From NCBI RefSeq assembly GCF_023229695.1, contig NZ_JALNYS010000002.1, positions 1-64,000 on the forward strand: a DNA stretch of 64,000 nt, read 5' to 3'. The notes under the pieces are model-generated. The model did not search any database. It was given only the letters and a program-made list of their open reading frames with translations, and was not told the DNA's origin. This DNA comes from Sulfuricurvum sp. (lineage in GTDB: Bacteria; Campylobacterota; Campylobacteria; Campylobacterales; Sulfurimonadaceae). Positions 1 through 7,998 of this stretch are shown piece by piece. The first letter of the stretch is position 1. Every line of letters begins with the position of its first letter. A program made the position numbers and the translations under genes.

Positions 1-128
1 CCGGGCAAAGCCCGTAAAGTGGCAGGGACAATTTGTCCCCTGCACCCCCCTGAAGCTACCCGTATCTTTCGGATACGGGAGATTACTAACCTTTTCGCAC
101 TTGTTGAGACAAGGTGCGTAACATCAGT
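1..128 (+). mobile_element. MITE-like repeat, copy 1 (cut by window edge)
   Basis: A non-coding element made of successive hairpins: GGGCAAAGCCC, then GCAGGGACA with TGTCCCCTGC, then CCCGTATC with GATACGGG, ending in a hairpin that finishes GTGCGTAACATCAGT. The reverse complement of 58842-58988 has the same blocks in the same order, including CTGAAGCTACCCG. The left terminal repeat seen in that copy lies outside this window. No protein is encoded, so it is probably a non-autonomous element. Confidence 0.75.
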
Positions 129-297
129 TAGTCATCTTTAGCCCTTAGCGTACGATTCTCTCCGTTTTGGCATCTAATACCATCCCCAATTAACAAAACT
201 ACCTTACTATCATCCATTCAGCAATAAAGTTCCATTGCTCAAAGATCCCGTCATACCGATCCCATTTATACGGCGATACGTCTACATCATTCTGGCG

Positions 298-1545
298 TTA
301 GTTTAACACTATCCTAAAACAGTTAACTCCCGACGCGTAGTGATATTCGAGTGCGTACCCATGCTTTTGAAGGATGGAATCGGTGATATACAGACCCAAC
401 CCAAGCCCTGTCATAGAACTCTCATAGGTGCGATTAAACGGTTTGCTAAAGTGACGGTTTTCTTCACTTAGAGGTTCTCCGACACTGCATATTTCGATAG
501 CTTTGGACAATATAATCAAAGTCGGTTTAGTGTTGGAATATTTAAGGGCGTTATCGAGAAGATTTTTCAATGCAATCGCAAACAGTTCAAAATCGACGTT
601 GATAATGAGGGCGGATTCTTCCCCTTTGATCGTAATATTTTTTTTGTCGCACATTAAAATATCGCAGGTATGATCGAGGATATCGACGAAGCGGTACTCT
701 CGGGCGTTGATGTTGATCTCTCCGCTGCTAAAGCGCTCCATTTTCGAAAACTCACCCAGCAGATAATCCATACGATTAAATATCCTCTTGAGTCTCTCCT
801 GATCCTTTGAGGGCTCAAGACAGTCGCTAGTGAGGGAACCTTTCATAATCGGTGTTTTAAGTTCATGTAAAATATTGCGTAGAAAAAGGGAGCGCGCCTC
901 TTTCATCGACGCAATTTTTTCTAATGCATGGTTGAACTCATGGGTGATTTGAGATATTTCGTCTTTCCCCTCTATCGGCACATCCAGATGGGTATCCCCC
1001 TCTTTAAAATTGATAATAGCATTTTTGAGACGGTGCAGGGGGGTGAGTTTTTTGAGTATGAAAGCGAAAAAGAGCAAAACAAGAATATCAATAGTGATCA
1101 TAACGCTCCAGACACTGATCGACGATTCTTTTTTTAAGTCTTCTAAGACGATAGGAGAAAAATCACCCATAGAAGGCGGTAAAACGTGATCGAACATCGG
1201 CGGAGGAGGGGGAAAAGGAAATCTCGGCGGCAGGTATTTCACAAAATAGACTTTACCGTTATAGCGGAGCATTTGACCGAAAGGAAATTCTGCCATATTC
1301 TTTCCGTGAGATCGGAGGAAATCGGGTGAGAGTGAAGAGGGGGTGATCATTAACTGACGTAGTTCCGCATCAAAATTTCCGCTTCTATGATGGATAAGCC
1401 GCTCCGCCAAAGCAAAACGTCTCATCCGATCCCCCTCCTGCTCTTTGGAGAAATGTTGCTCTGCCATCCAAAACAACCCGTTTATCAAGGCAAAAATGAG
1501 GAGAAAGAAGAGGGTAATTAACAGTATAATGGAGTGATTATTCAT
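298..1545 (-). CDS. ArsS-like sensor histidine kinase
   Basis: Membrane histidine kinase of about 415 residues. It has an N-terminal membrane segment (about 5-28), a periplasmic region ending in a proline run (PPRFPFPPPPP, near 110), a second membrane segment (about 148-167), a HAMP-like linker and the H-box FLRNILHELKTP with the phospho-accepting His near 227. The N-box DNALKYS and a G-box GLGLGLYI are visible, but the usual DxGxG motif is weak. The FLRN(I)xHELKTP H-box is typical of Campylobacterota ArsS kinases. I chose the ATG at 1545, which overlaps the end of the regulator gene by 8 bases; a TTG two codons upstream is the alternative. Partner: the regulator just upstream. The signal sensed is unknown; ArsS of Helicobacter senses acid, which need not apply here. 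Confidence 0.88.
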   Translation of the reverse strand: MNNHSIILLITLFFLLIFALINGLFWMAEQHFSKEQEGDRMRRFALAERLIHHRSGNFDAELRQLMITPSSLSPDFLRSHGKNMAEFPFGQMLRYNGKVYFVKYLPPRFPFPPPPPMFDHVLPPSMGDFSPIVLEDLKKESSISVWSVMITIDILVLLFFAFILKKLTPLHRLKNAIINFKEGDTHLDVPIEGKDEISQITHEFNHALEKIASMKEARSLFLRNILHELKTPIMKGSLTSDCLEPSKDQERLKRIFNRMDYLLGEFSKMERFSSGEININAREYRFVDILDHTCDILMCDKKNITIKGEESALIINVDFELFAIALKNLLDNALKYSNTKPTLIILSKAIEICSVGEPLSEENRHFSKPFNRTYESSMTGLGLGLYITDSILQKHGYALEYHYASGVNCFRIVLN

Positions 1546-2206
1546 TGACAAATTTATATCCTACACCCCGTACCGAGACGATGTAATGGGGATTTTTTGG
1601 ATCATCACCGATTTTTTGTCGGATACGTCCCATAATGACATCGATACTTTTGAGACTGCTCTCAAATTTAATCGAGCCGATATTCATCAGCAGCTCTTCG
1701 CGTGAAATAGCGTAGCGATCTTTTTTAATCATATATAAAACGATATCGTACTCCGCTTGTGTCAGGCGCAAGAGTGTGCCGTGGCGGCTAATCTCGTGTC
1801 TGTTTTCATCCACTTCGAAAGGGGTAAACTTTTGAGGGAGTGTGGGGTGAAGACGCCGCATAATGGCATCGATCCGAAATATAAGCTCTTGCGGATCGTA
1901 AGGTTTGGGGAGATAATCATCCGCACCGCGCGAGTATCCCATCATTTTATCCCGTATATCGGAGCGTGCGGAGGAGATGATTATAGGGATGGCACTCTCT
2001 TGGCGGATCAGGCGGCAAATCTCCATCCCGTCCATCTGAGGGAGTGAGAGATCAAGTACCAAAAGATCAAACTGCTTCGTTTGGAAAAGGGTGAGCCCCT
2101 CCAGCGGAGTGGGGGCGATGGTCACCTCAATCTCATCTTTATAGAGGCGTGATTGCAACAGCTGCGCCAGTTCAACATCATCTTCGATCATTAAAACCTG
2201 TATCAT
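1538..2206 (-). CDS. OmpR/ArsR-type response regulator
   Basis: Two-domain regulator of 222 residues. The receiver domain has the acidic pair EDD at 8-10, the phosphorylated Asp at about 52 in LVLDLSLP, and the Lys in PKPYD. The C-terminal winged-helix domain ends in the typical GVGYKF. I start it at the ATG at 2206 because the domain begins right there (MIQVLMIEDD); an in-frame extension to 2275 would add 23 residues with no domain and cover the hairpin after the EF-hand gene. It is translationally coupled to the ArsS-like kinase. Its targets are not evident, but the adjacent EF-hand gene is a natural candidate. Confidence 0.9.
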   Translation of the reverse strand: MIQVLMIEDDVELAQLLQSRLYKDEIEVTIAPTPLEGLTLFQTKQFDLLVLDLSLPQMDGMEICRLIRQESAIPIIISSARSDIRDKMMGYSRGADDYLPKPYDPQELIFRIDAIMRRLHPTLPQKFTPFEVDENRHEISRHGTLLRLTQAEYDIVLYMIKKDRYAISREELLMNIGSIKFESSLKSIDVIMGRIRQKIGDDPKNPHYIVSVRGVGYKFVNE

Positions 2207-2243
2207 AAATCGATTATATCGGGGAGTAAGTAAATAAAAAGTA

Positions 2244-2263
2244 ACACGCCCAAAAGGGCATGT
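2244..2263 (-). terminator. hairpin terminator after EF-hand gene
   Basis: On the minus strand ACATGCCC, a TTTT loop and GGGCGTGT form a strong stem, followed by a T-rich stretch. It lies between the EF-hand stop and the regulator start, so part of the transcription probably stops here. A second inverted repeat, CTTAAGCA/TGCTTAAG (2267-2286), spans the EF-hand stop codon. Confidence 0.6.
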
Positions 2264-2267
2264 TTGC

Positions 2268-2942
2268 TTAAGCACTGATGCTTAAGAGGGAGGTGGAGTT
2301 GCTGGAAGAGGCATTACTGCCATAATAAGAGAGAATTTTTTGAAGCATATCGTTGCGCATCGTTTTAAATGCGTCATCGGTTTCTGTCTCTGTCGAGGCG
2401 GTTGCGGTCGTTTCTGTAGAAGCGGTTGTACTCTCGGAAGATTTCTCTTCAAACAGTGCCATAAACTCCTCAGAACTGATCGTTCCGTCTTGATTGGTAT
2501 CCAGTGCGGAGAAAATCTCAGTCGCGCTTTCACTCTCCGAGGAGGATGATTCACTCGGGGGGGGTGGAGGTGGCATTCCGCCCGGCGGTGGAGGTGGCAT
2601 TCCCCCTTCACGCTCCCCCTGAGCGTGTTCAGGCGGCTTCATGTTTTTAAGTGCCGTTACAAACTCTTCAGTACTCATACTGCCGCTGCTGTCGGTATCG
2701 AGAGTAGAAAAAATATCATTTGCAGATGAACTGTCAGTAGTGCTACTGCTTGAACTGGAGGCGAGTGCTTGCGCTGCCGCACTAAATTCGGCTTTATCGA
2801 TTGAACCGCTTTTATCCGTATCCAGCGAATTCAGTAGTTCCTGAGCCATCTTTTCAAAATCGGGTTTTCCTTTTTGTGAAGCAGATGAGACACCGGAGGT
2901 ACTATTAGACGAATACGCACTGTAGTTAGAACTAACTGTCAT
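2268..2942 (-). CDS. EF-hand repeat protein
   Basis: A 224-residue, Ser/Thr-rich protein with three canonical EF-hand calcium loops: DTDKSGSIDKAE (about 41-52), DTDSSGSMSTEE (about 81-92) and DTNQDGTISSEE (about 147-158). Loops 2 and 3 are separated by a polyproline linker with PPPPPGG and PPPPPP. No signal peptide or membrane segment is visible; the N-terminus is polar (MTVSSNYSAYSS). It probably binds Ca2+ (family knowledge), but its role and location are unknown. It is the first gene of a unit that continues into the regulator and the ArsS-like kinase, whose periplasmic part also carries a proline run. Alternative: a secreted or surface protein exported without a classical signal. Confidence 0.8.
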   Translation of the reverse strand: MTVSSNYSAYSSNSTSGVSSASQKGKPDFEKMAQELLNSLDTDKSGSIDKAEFSAAAQALASSSSSSTTDSSSANDIFSTLDTDSSGSMSTEEFVTALKNMKPPEHAQGEREGGMPPPPPGGMPPPPPPSESSSSESESATEIFSALDTNQDGTISSEEFMALFEEKSSESTTASTETTATASTETETDDAFKTMRNDMLQKILSYYGSNASSSNSTSLLSISA

Positions 2943-3042
2943 GGTAAACTCCTTATCAGGTGTAGCAAGAAAATTTCTTACTCGACTGTAAGCATAAAAT
3001 TGAATGGGTAACTATTGGGTAACAGTATTTTATTTAATAATG

Positions 3043-3380
3043 TCAAATCTTTGGGGAATAACAGCTGTCAAACGTGGAGTTAAATTCTGTGGTTTTGAGT
3101 ATCGCATAGATTTTAGAGAGGGTGCTCATCGAGACCACTTCGACCATCGCCCAGATCGGGAGATCGGTAGTGCCGTATTTGTCCCTGAAATGGGAGATAA
3201 ACGTTTCGCTCGAACGCCCTGTTTCCTCTCTGATAGCGAACATTACATTTTCGTAAAATTCGGATGTCGTTTTGAAATTAGTCGGATTAAGATACCCGAA
3301 AGCGCCGTAAGCCGGTCCGTGATGATAGGCGATTTATGTACGAATAGACTTCAATAGCTTTGAAAACAATTTTCGTAGTT
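3043..3380 (-). pseudogene. Decayed Abi_2-family (abortive infection-like) gene
   Basis: Minus-strand reading gives HHGPAYGAFGYLNP, then ETFISHFRDKY, then LPIWAMVEVVSMSTLSKIY. This order (YLNP-F, HF-x-KY, LPxWxxVEVxSxxTLSKxY) matches the core of the Abi_2 family as I know it. Upstream the frame is broken: AIEVYSYINR is in another frame and a stop (TAA) interrupts. Downstream the protein stops soon after the core, losing the expected RN-HH region. I see no start codon with a ribosome site. It is a remnant wedged between the EF-hand gene and the diguanylate cyclase. A profile search with PF07751 would settle the family. Confidence 0.55.
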
Positions 3381-3394
3381 CAACATCCGCCAAT

Positions 3395-5332
3395 TCATTG
3401 AATCGTTTTACTCTCAACAACCCTATTACGGCCTAATTTTTTTGCCCGGTACAAAGCAGTGTCCACCCGTTGAACCAAAGAGAGTTCATTGTCGTTCTCC
3501 TCGATGGACGTTACGCCAAAACTGGCTGTTTTTGTTCCCACGTCCGAAAATGGGTGCAATGCAATCGTCAAACGCAATTTTTCGGCGAGCCGGACCGCTT
3601 CGTCACCGCTATTTTGTACGCAAATAATCATAAACTCTTCACCGCCCCAGCGCCCTAGGATATCGGTTACACGGATATTGGTTTTCAAAATTCGCGCAAT
3701 TTCAACAAGGACTGCATCCCCGGAGAGATGTCCGTACACGTCATTCACCTCTTTAAAATAGTCAAGATCAATCATGATAATGCTCAAAGGTGTCCCGTAC
3801 CGTTGAAAACGCGTTACCTCCCGGTGTAACGTTTTATCGAGGTAGCTCCGGTTGTACAGCTGAGTCAATTGGTCCGTAACGGAGAGCTCTTCCGCGTATT
3901 TTTTATCGGTAATGTTTTGTTGGATGCCTCGATACCCTGTTGTTATTCCGCTCTCATTCACGATGGGTTCGATATAGGTAAGGACCCAGTATACGTTTCC
4001 GTTTTTATCGATATTTTTAATTTCGCCGGACCAGCTTCGATTGGTATGAAGATGTTGCCAAAGCTCTTTATACACCGAGGAGGGGGTATCGGGATGGTGA
4101 ACAACCGTATGGGTTTTCCCGATCAGCTCGTCGTGCGAATAGCCCGATATTTCGCAAAACGCTTTACTCACATAGGTCATCGTCCCCTGTAGATCGGTCG
4201 CTGAAATGATGACGTATTTATCGGTCATCATTTGCTGTTCTTCCAAATCACGGGTACGCTTAATGACCATGCTTCTTAATTTGCGGCTGATGGCGACGAG
4301 GATCACGGCGATCAGGAAGATCAATCCCAGCAACCCCAACGATAGGTAAAAATAGCGCACGTCGATTTGATGCTTCTCGTAAGGGTTCCAGATCAGTCCG
4401 TCCAGTGCCCGGTCCAAATCGCCCTTGTTGGCTTTATTCATGGCTCTGTAAATTTCGGCGATGCGATAAAAGCGTTGCGGATTGGTATATCCGACATCCA
4501 CCATCGACGGCAGCATCATATCTTCACTGATTTGCGCTTCATAGCGCAAATGTTCCACGGAGCTTTGGGCATTGTATTTGCTGCGAAGAAGGGCAATGGT
4601 CTCCTCTTTATTGGCCAGCGCATAGTGCCAGCCCCGGATAGAGGCTTCCAAAAATTGTTGTGCACGCTCCGGATGTTCCGAAAGCTCTTTTTCGGTCGAA
4701 AAGAGGTTGTCTCCGTAAAAATCGATGCCGTAGTTGAGCGGATTGATAATCGTAATGGGGATATTTTTTTCTCTCATTAAAAAAGGCTGATCGCTGGAAT
4801 AGGCACTCATCACATCAACTTCACGGTTCATAAATGCCCTCCCCGTAAAATCGAGAGGCGAATAGGTATAATCCGTCGCTCCCAGATTGGCTTGATCAAG
4901 CATCGCAAGCAAAGGGGCGTCATCAATCCCTTTTTGATACGAAACCTTTTTCCCCTTCAGCTCATACGGGCTTACAATACCCGAATCTTTATGGGCGATA
5001 AAGATAAGCGGGCTGTGCTGAAAAATGGAGGCCATAATCCGAACCGGTTTCCCCTCTGCACGATAGAGGAGCAATGCCGAATCGGCTACACCGTATTCGG
5101 CTTCTCCCTCAACCACCTGCACTATGTTGTTTTTTTGGGGATCGCGTTCCATGATGGTGACATCCAGCCCGGCCTCTTTGTAAAACCCTTTTTCCAATGC
5201 CATATAATAACCCGCGAACTGAAAAGAGCTGAACCATTTAAGCTTAAGTCGTATTTTTTGCATGGGGGGGCTTGCAGATACGGAAGAGAGGAGTAACACG
5301 CAAAGAAGAACGATTCGTATGGATTGATTCAT
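3395..5332 (-). CDS. Diguanylate cyclase with NMT1-like sensor and PAS domain
   Basis: A 645-residue membrane signalling protein. It has a signal peptide (MNQSIRIVLLCVLLLSSVSA), an NMT1/THI5-like substrate-binding domain (about 25-310, with LKWFSSFQFAGYY and EKGFYKEAGLDV), a membrane helix (about 325-348), a PAS domain (about 375-490) and a GGDEF domain at the C-terminus. The catalytic motif is GGEEF, preceded at the right distance by RVTD, the RxxD product-inhibition site, so it should make cyclic di-GMP and be feedback controlled. The periplasmic ligand is probably a small pyrimidine- or thiamine-precursor-like or other organic molecule, but this is inference. I chose the ATG at 5332 because the signal peptide starts there. 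It stands alone on the minus strand, with a broken GGDEF remnant upstream. Confidence 0.88.
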   Translation of the reverse strand: MNQSIRIVLLCVLLLSSVSASPPMQKIRLKLKWFSSFQFAGYYMALEKGFYKEAGLDVTIMERDPQKNNIVQVVEGEAEYGVADSALLLYRAEGKPVRIMASIFQHSPLIFIAHKDSGIVSPYELKGKKVSYQKGIDDAPLLAMLDQANLGATDYTYSPLDFTGRAFMNREVDVMSAYSSDQPFLMREKNIPITIINPLNYGIDFYGDNLFSTEKELSEHPERAQQFLEASIRGWHYALANKEETIALLRSKYNAQSSVEHLRYEAQISEDMMLPSMVDVGYTNPQRFYRIAEIYRAMNKANKGDLDRALDGLIWNPYEKHQIDVRYFYLSLGLLGLIFLIAVILVAISRKLRSMVIKRTRDLEEQQMMTDKYVIISATDLQGTMTYVSKAFCEISGYSHDELIGKTHTVVHHPDTPSSVYKELWQHLHTNRSWSGEIKNIDKNGNVYWVLTYIEPIVNESGITTGYRGIQQNITDKKYAEELSVTDQLTQLYNRSYLDKTLHREVTRFQRYGTPLSIIMIDLDYFKEVNDVYGHLSGDAVLVEIARILKTNIRVTDILGRWGGEEFMIICVQNSGDEAVRLAEKLRLTIALHPFSDVGTKTASFGVTSIEENDNELSLVQRVDTALYRAKKLGRNRVVESKTIQ

Positions 5333-5445
5333 AAATGCACCGGTTCTTAGATCAATCATTTTAAAAGATATAGCGATACCCAAAAAAACAACTCTTAGCT
5401 GTATTTTACTTTATCCGTAATGAGGAATGGATTAATGATAAGCGG

Positions 5446-5577
5446 CTATCCTAGGAATATACGGTTTTTCTGACTGTTTTTAGCCTGATAAAGCTCTATA
5501 TTTGAGACGGTATAAATATCCAGCGGAGTTGTCAATACGTCACTCCCCGTGATCCCGACAGATGTCTGGATACGCTA
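5446..5577 (-). pseudogene. Remnant of a second GGDEF domain (C-terminal end)
   Basis: The minus strand encodes RIQTSVGITG, then NIELYQAKNSQKNRIF and a stop. This matches the end of GGDEF domains (SxGIT ... ALYxAKxxGxNR). A stop codon (5575-5577) lies directly upstream and no catalytic part is present, so it is a broken fragment, perhaps a duplicated neighbour of the intact cyclase at 3395-5332. The rest of the gap 5333-5688 holds the promoter region of the efflux operon. Confidence 0.55.
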
Positions 5578-5620
5578 CACCTTCCCATCCTTGTAATCCA
5601 ACCATTTGTAATGTCCCACC

Positions 5621-5654
5621 ACTTCACACTAACTTCACACTCCTTTCCTATACT
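5621..5654 (+). promoter_or_regulatory. Efflux operon promoter with tandem 11-bp repeats
   Basis: ACTTCACACTA (5621-5631) is followed immediately by ACTTCACACTC (5632-5642), and a TATACT box lies at 5649-5654, about 35 bases before the start codon. Direct repeats with one-helical-turn spacing overlapping the -35 region are typical of OmpR/PhoB-type regulator sites. The likely binder is the regulator encoded at 12212-12904, downstream of this operon. Confidence 0.5.
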
Positions 5655-5688
5655 TCGCGCTTAACTTATACATAATCAAAGGGCTTAT

Positions 5689-6933
5689 TTGCGTATTTCT
5701 TACTATAGCACACTGCTGCTTCTCTTGGCTTCTCCGCTATTTGGATCAGCCATGAACTTTGATGCGGCGGTTGCCCAATTTACTCAACACAATTATGATC
5801 TGCTGATTGCACGGCAGGAAGCCCAGAAATCCTATGCCAACCTGATCACCGCTAAAGAGCGTCCTAACCCGGTTTTGAATGGCTCCTACGAATTCATGAA
5901 CATCAAAAACCATTTTAGCGACACCTCTACCGGATCGAATGCGCAAGCGACGATTATATTGGCCCATCCGATTGAGACAGGCGGCAAGCGGGACCGGCGG
6001 ATTGATCTGGCTGTACACTCGATCACGTTTAACGATTTTATCTATGATGAGACACTCAGAGAGTCTCTAAGCAGCTTGATCGATACCTATTATGCCGTTT
6101 TAAGTTCTCAGTCCGACCTCGCCAATGCCGAGGAAAATGCCAGAGCCTACGCGCGTGTTATGGTGATTGCCAAAGTAAAACTCGATAGCGGATTCCTCTC
6201 CCAAATGGAGTATCAAAAAATCTCCCTTCAGCAAATCGACTATATCCGAGAAATTGAAAATAACCGACGCACCTTAGGCCAAGAGCGAGAAAATCTGGCT
6301 TTATTACTGGCTCTCCCTTCATCCGATATAAGCGTAACAGAACCCGTCAGTCCCATTGCTGCCATTGCCCCTTTGGATGAATTCCTGGCCAACATTGCCG
6401 AACGTCCCGACTGCAAAGCGGCCAAAGAGAACCTTGCGGTCGCTGAAGCTGCACTGAAACTTGAAAAAGCCAATGCTCTCCCCAATATAACCGTTGGTGC
6501 CGAATATGCCAGTTTCGGTCCTGATTATCAACCGCTTGCAGGGGTAAACTTCTCAGTTCCCCTTCCGGTATACGACCGAAACGAAGGGGATATCGAAAGA
6601 AGCCGTATCGGTACCCTTCAAGCCGTAAATCTATATAACAAAACCCTTCATATGGCCAGAACCGATGTCATCCAAAGCTATGAGACTGCAAAATCTCGAG
6701 AGACGCTGTATCGGATTATGGAGAAAGGGTTTATTGCCGCCAAAGAACTCAAAGAGAAGCAGGAGAAAATTTTTGCCCTCAAAGGAATTTCGATACTCGA
6801 ACTCCTCGATGCCCAAAAAAGCTACCGCGACTATCAAAAAAATCTAACCCATGCAGCTATTGATCTGCATAGTGCCGCCGTCCGTCTAAAGCTCAACTCC
6901 GGCTCATCTCTTATCGATCCAAAAGGACATTAA
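5689..6933 (+). CDS. TolC-family outer-membrane efflux protein (pump 1)
   Basis: Outer-membrane channel of a tripartite RND pump, 414 residues. It has a signal peptide (about 1-21, ending SPLFGSA) and two repeated long helical halves typical of TolC/CusC proteins, with the PIETGGKRDRR hinge of the CzcC/CusC type near 97-107. The start is a TTG at 5689, about six bases after AAAGGG; the next Met (22) would remove the signal peptide. The fusion-protein gene starts inside the stop codon (TAATG), so the genes are coupled. Its role is to carry metal ions or other toxic compounds across the outer membrane; the substrate cannot be read from this subunit. Confidence 0.88.
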   Translation: MRISYYSTLLLLLASPLFGSAMNFDAAVAQFTQHNYDLLIARQEAQKSYANLITAKERPNPVLNGSYEFMNIKNHFSDTSTGSNAQATIILAHPIETGGKRDRRIDLAVHSITFNDFIYDETLRESLSSLIDTYYAVLSSQSDLANAEENARAYARVMVIAKVKLDSGFLSQMEYQKISLQQIDYIREIENNRRTLGQERENLALLLALPSSDISVTEPVSPIAAIAPLDEFLANIAERPDCKAAKENLAVAEAALKLEKANALPNITVGAEYASFGPDYQPLAGVNFSVPLPVYDRNEGDIERSRIGTLQAVNLYNKTLHMARTDVIQSYETAKSRETLYRIMEKGFIAAKELKEKQEKIFALKGISILELLDAQKSYRDYQKNLTHAAIDLHSAAVRLKLNSGSSLIDPKGH

Positions 6934-7997
6934 TGCGTTTTCCTCTCTTGATCTTATCCTATGCCGTTGCTTTTGTTTTGCTCACCGGCTGTAACCAAGA
7001 ACAAAAAATACCTGCAGTCCAGGAAATAGCTGCTTCATCTCAGCCTGCCATTGCCACCGTTGCCCCCCAATACGGTACTTTCAGTGCTTTAATCTCCACA
7101 ACAGCGTCCATTCAGCCCTCCCCGGACGGGATCGTATCCATCAGCGCCCCGGTTACCGGTACGGTCGATAAACTGCACGTTTCGATCGGAGATAAAATCT
7201 CCCAAAATGCTCCTCTGGTCACGATCCGTTCCTCAGAGGTCAGCGATGTCCAAAATGACCGTCTCTCCGCCAAAGCCAATCTTGCACAGGCAAAGCACCT
7301 GCACGATATGAATAAAGAGCTTTTCAAACTCGGTGCCGTAACCGCCAATGATCTTGCCGCGTCCCAGAGCAATCTGCAGCAAGCCGAAGCGCTTCTCAAT
7401 GGTTTTTCCCAAAAGCTGAACTACTTCGGAGCGTCGTCAGGGCAAACGCTGACATTACGCGCTCCTATCAATGGTGTCGTGTATGAAATCGGAACCCATT
7501 TGGGAGAAAAAGTAGCTAACGATGCGGCCCAGCCCCTCATCAAAATAGCCAATCCTCATAAAAAAATGGTGGTGGCAGCGGTGTATGAAAAAGATATTTC
7601 GGCCTTTTTTGTAGGCAAAGAAGTCGATATAACAATTGAGAATCGTGAAGTCGGACCGATCAAAGGGACGGTGACCTATGTGAGCGATGTTCTGGATCCG
7701 GAAAATAAAACAACCCAGGTTTACATCAAGCCCTCAGTCGATTCGCCTGATCTGCGCATCAATATGTTCGCCAATATCTCGACGGGAGCTGAGCAGAAAG
7801 AGGTCTTCCGCATCCCTAAAAAATCACTCTTGTTCAAAGAAGGGAAATTCATCGTCTTTATCAAAAAGGGGGATCAATTCTCCCCTCTCAACGTCACACT
7901 GATCAGTGACGATCCGCAGGATAATTTTTCACTGGTAAAAGGGCTTCCGCAAAACAGCCAAATCGCACTTGAAGCGATCACGCTGGAGAAACAATAA
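6933..7997 (+). CDS. RND efflux membrane-fusion lipoprotein (pump 1)
   Basis: Periplasmic adaptor of 354 residues. It has a lipoprotein signal with lipobox LTGC (Cys about 20), followed by a biotinyl-lipoyl-like half (SAPVTGTVDKLHVSIGD, about 70-86), a helical hairpin (about 105-150), the second lipoyl half (LRAPINGVVYEIG, about 172-184) and beta-barrel domains. This is the CusB/CzcB-type layout, without any obvious histidine- or methionine-rich metal-binding extension. It overlaps the preceding gene by one base, and the RND gene begins one base after its stop. Confidence 0.88.
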   Translation: MRFPLLILSYAVAFVLLTGCNQEQKIPAVQEIAASSQPAIATVAPQYGTFSALISTTASIQPSPDGIVSISAPVTGTVDKLHVSIGDKISQNAPLVTIRSSEVSDVQNDRLSAKANLAQAKHLHDMNKELFKLGAVTANDLAASQSNLQQAEALLNGFSQKLNYFGASSGQTLTLRAPINGVVYEIGTHLGEKVANDAAQPLIKIANPHKKMVVAAVYEKDISAFFVGKEVDITIENREVGPIKGTVTYVSDVLDPENKTTQVYIKPSVDSPDLRINMFANISTGAEQKEVFRIPKKSLLFKEGKFIVFIKKGDQFSPLNVTLISDDPQDNFSLVKGLPQNSQIALEAITLEKQ

Positions 7998-7998
7998 T

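Noticed and set aside
199..297. An open frame continues after the kinase stop codon for about 32 codons (YKWDRYDGIFEQWNFIAEW).
   Set aside because: Protein-like composition, but short, without a start codon and with no family that I recognise; a run this long without a stop happens by chance fairly often.
3004..3357. A 117-codon plus-strand frame over the Abi_2 remnant.
   Set aside because: The opposite strand shows recognisable family motifs; this frame shows none and has no ribosome site.
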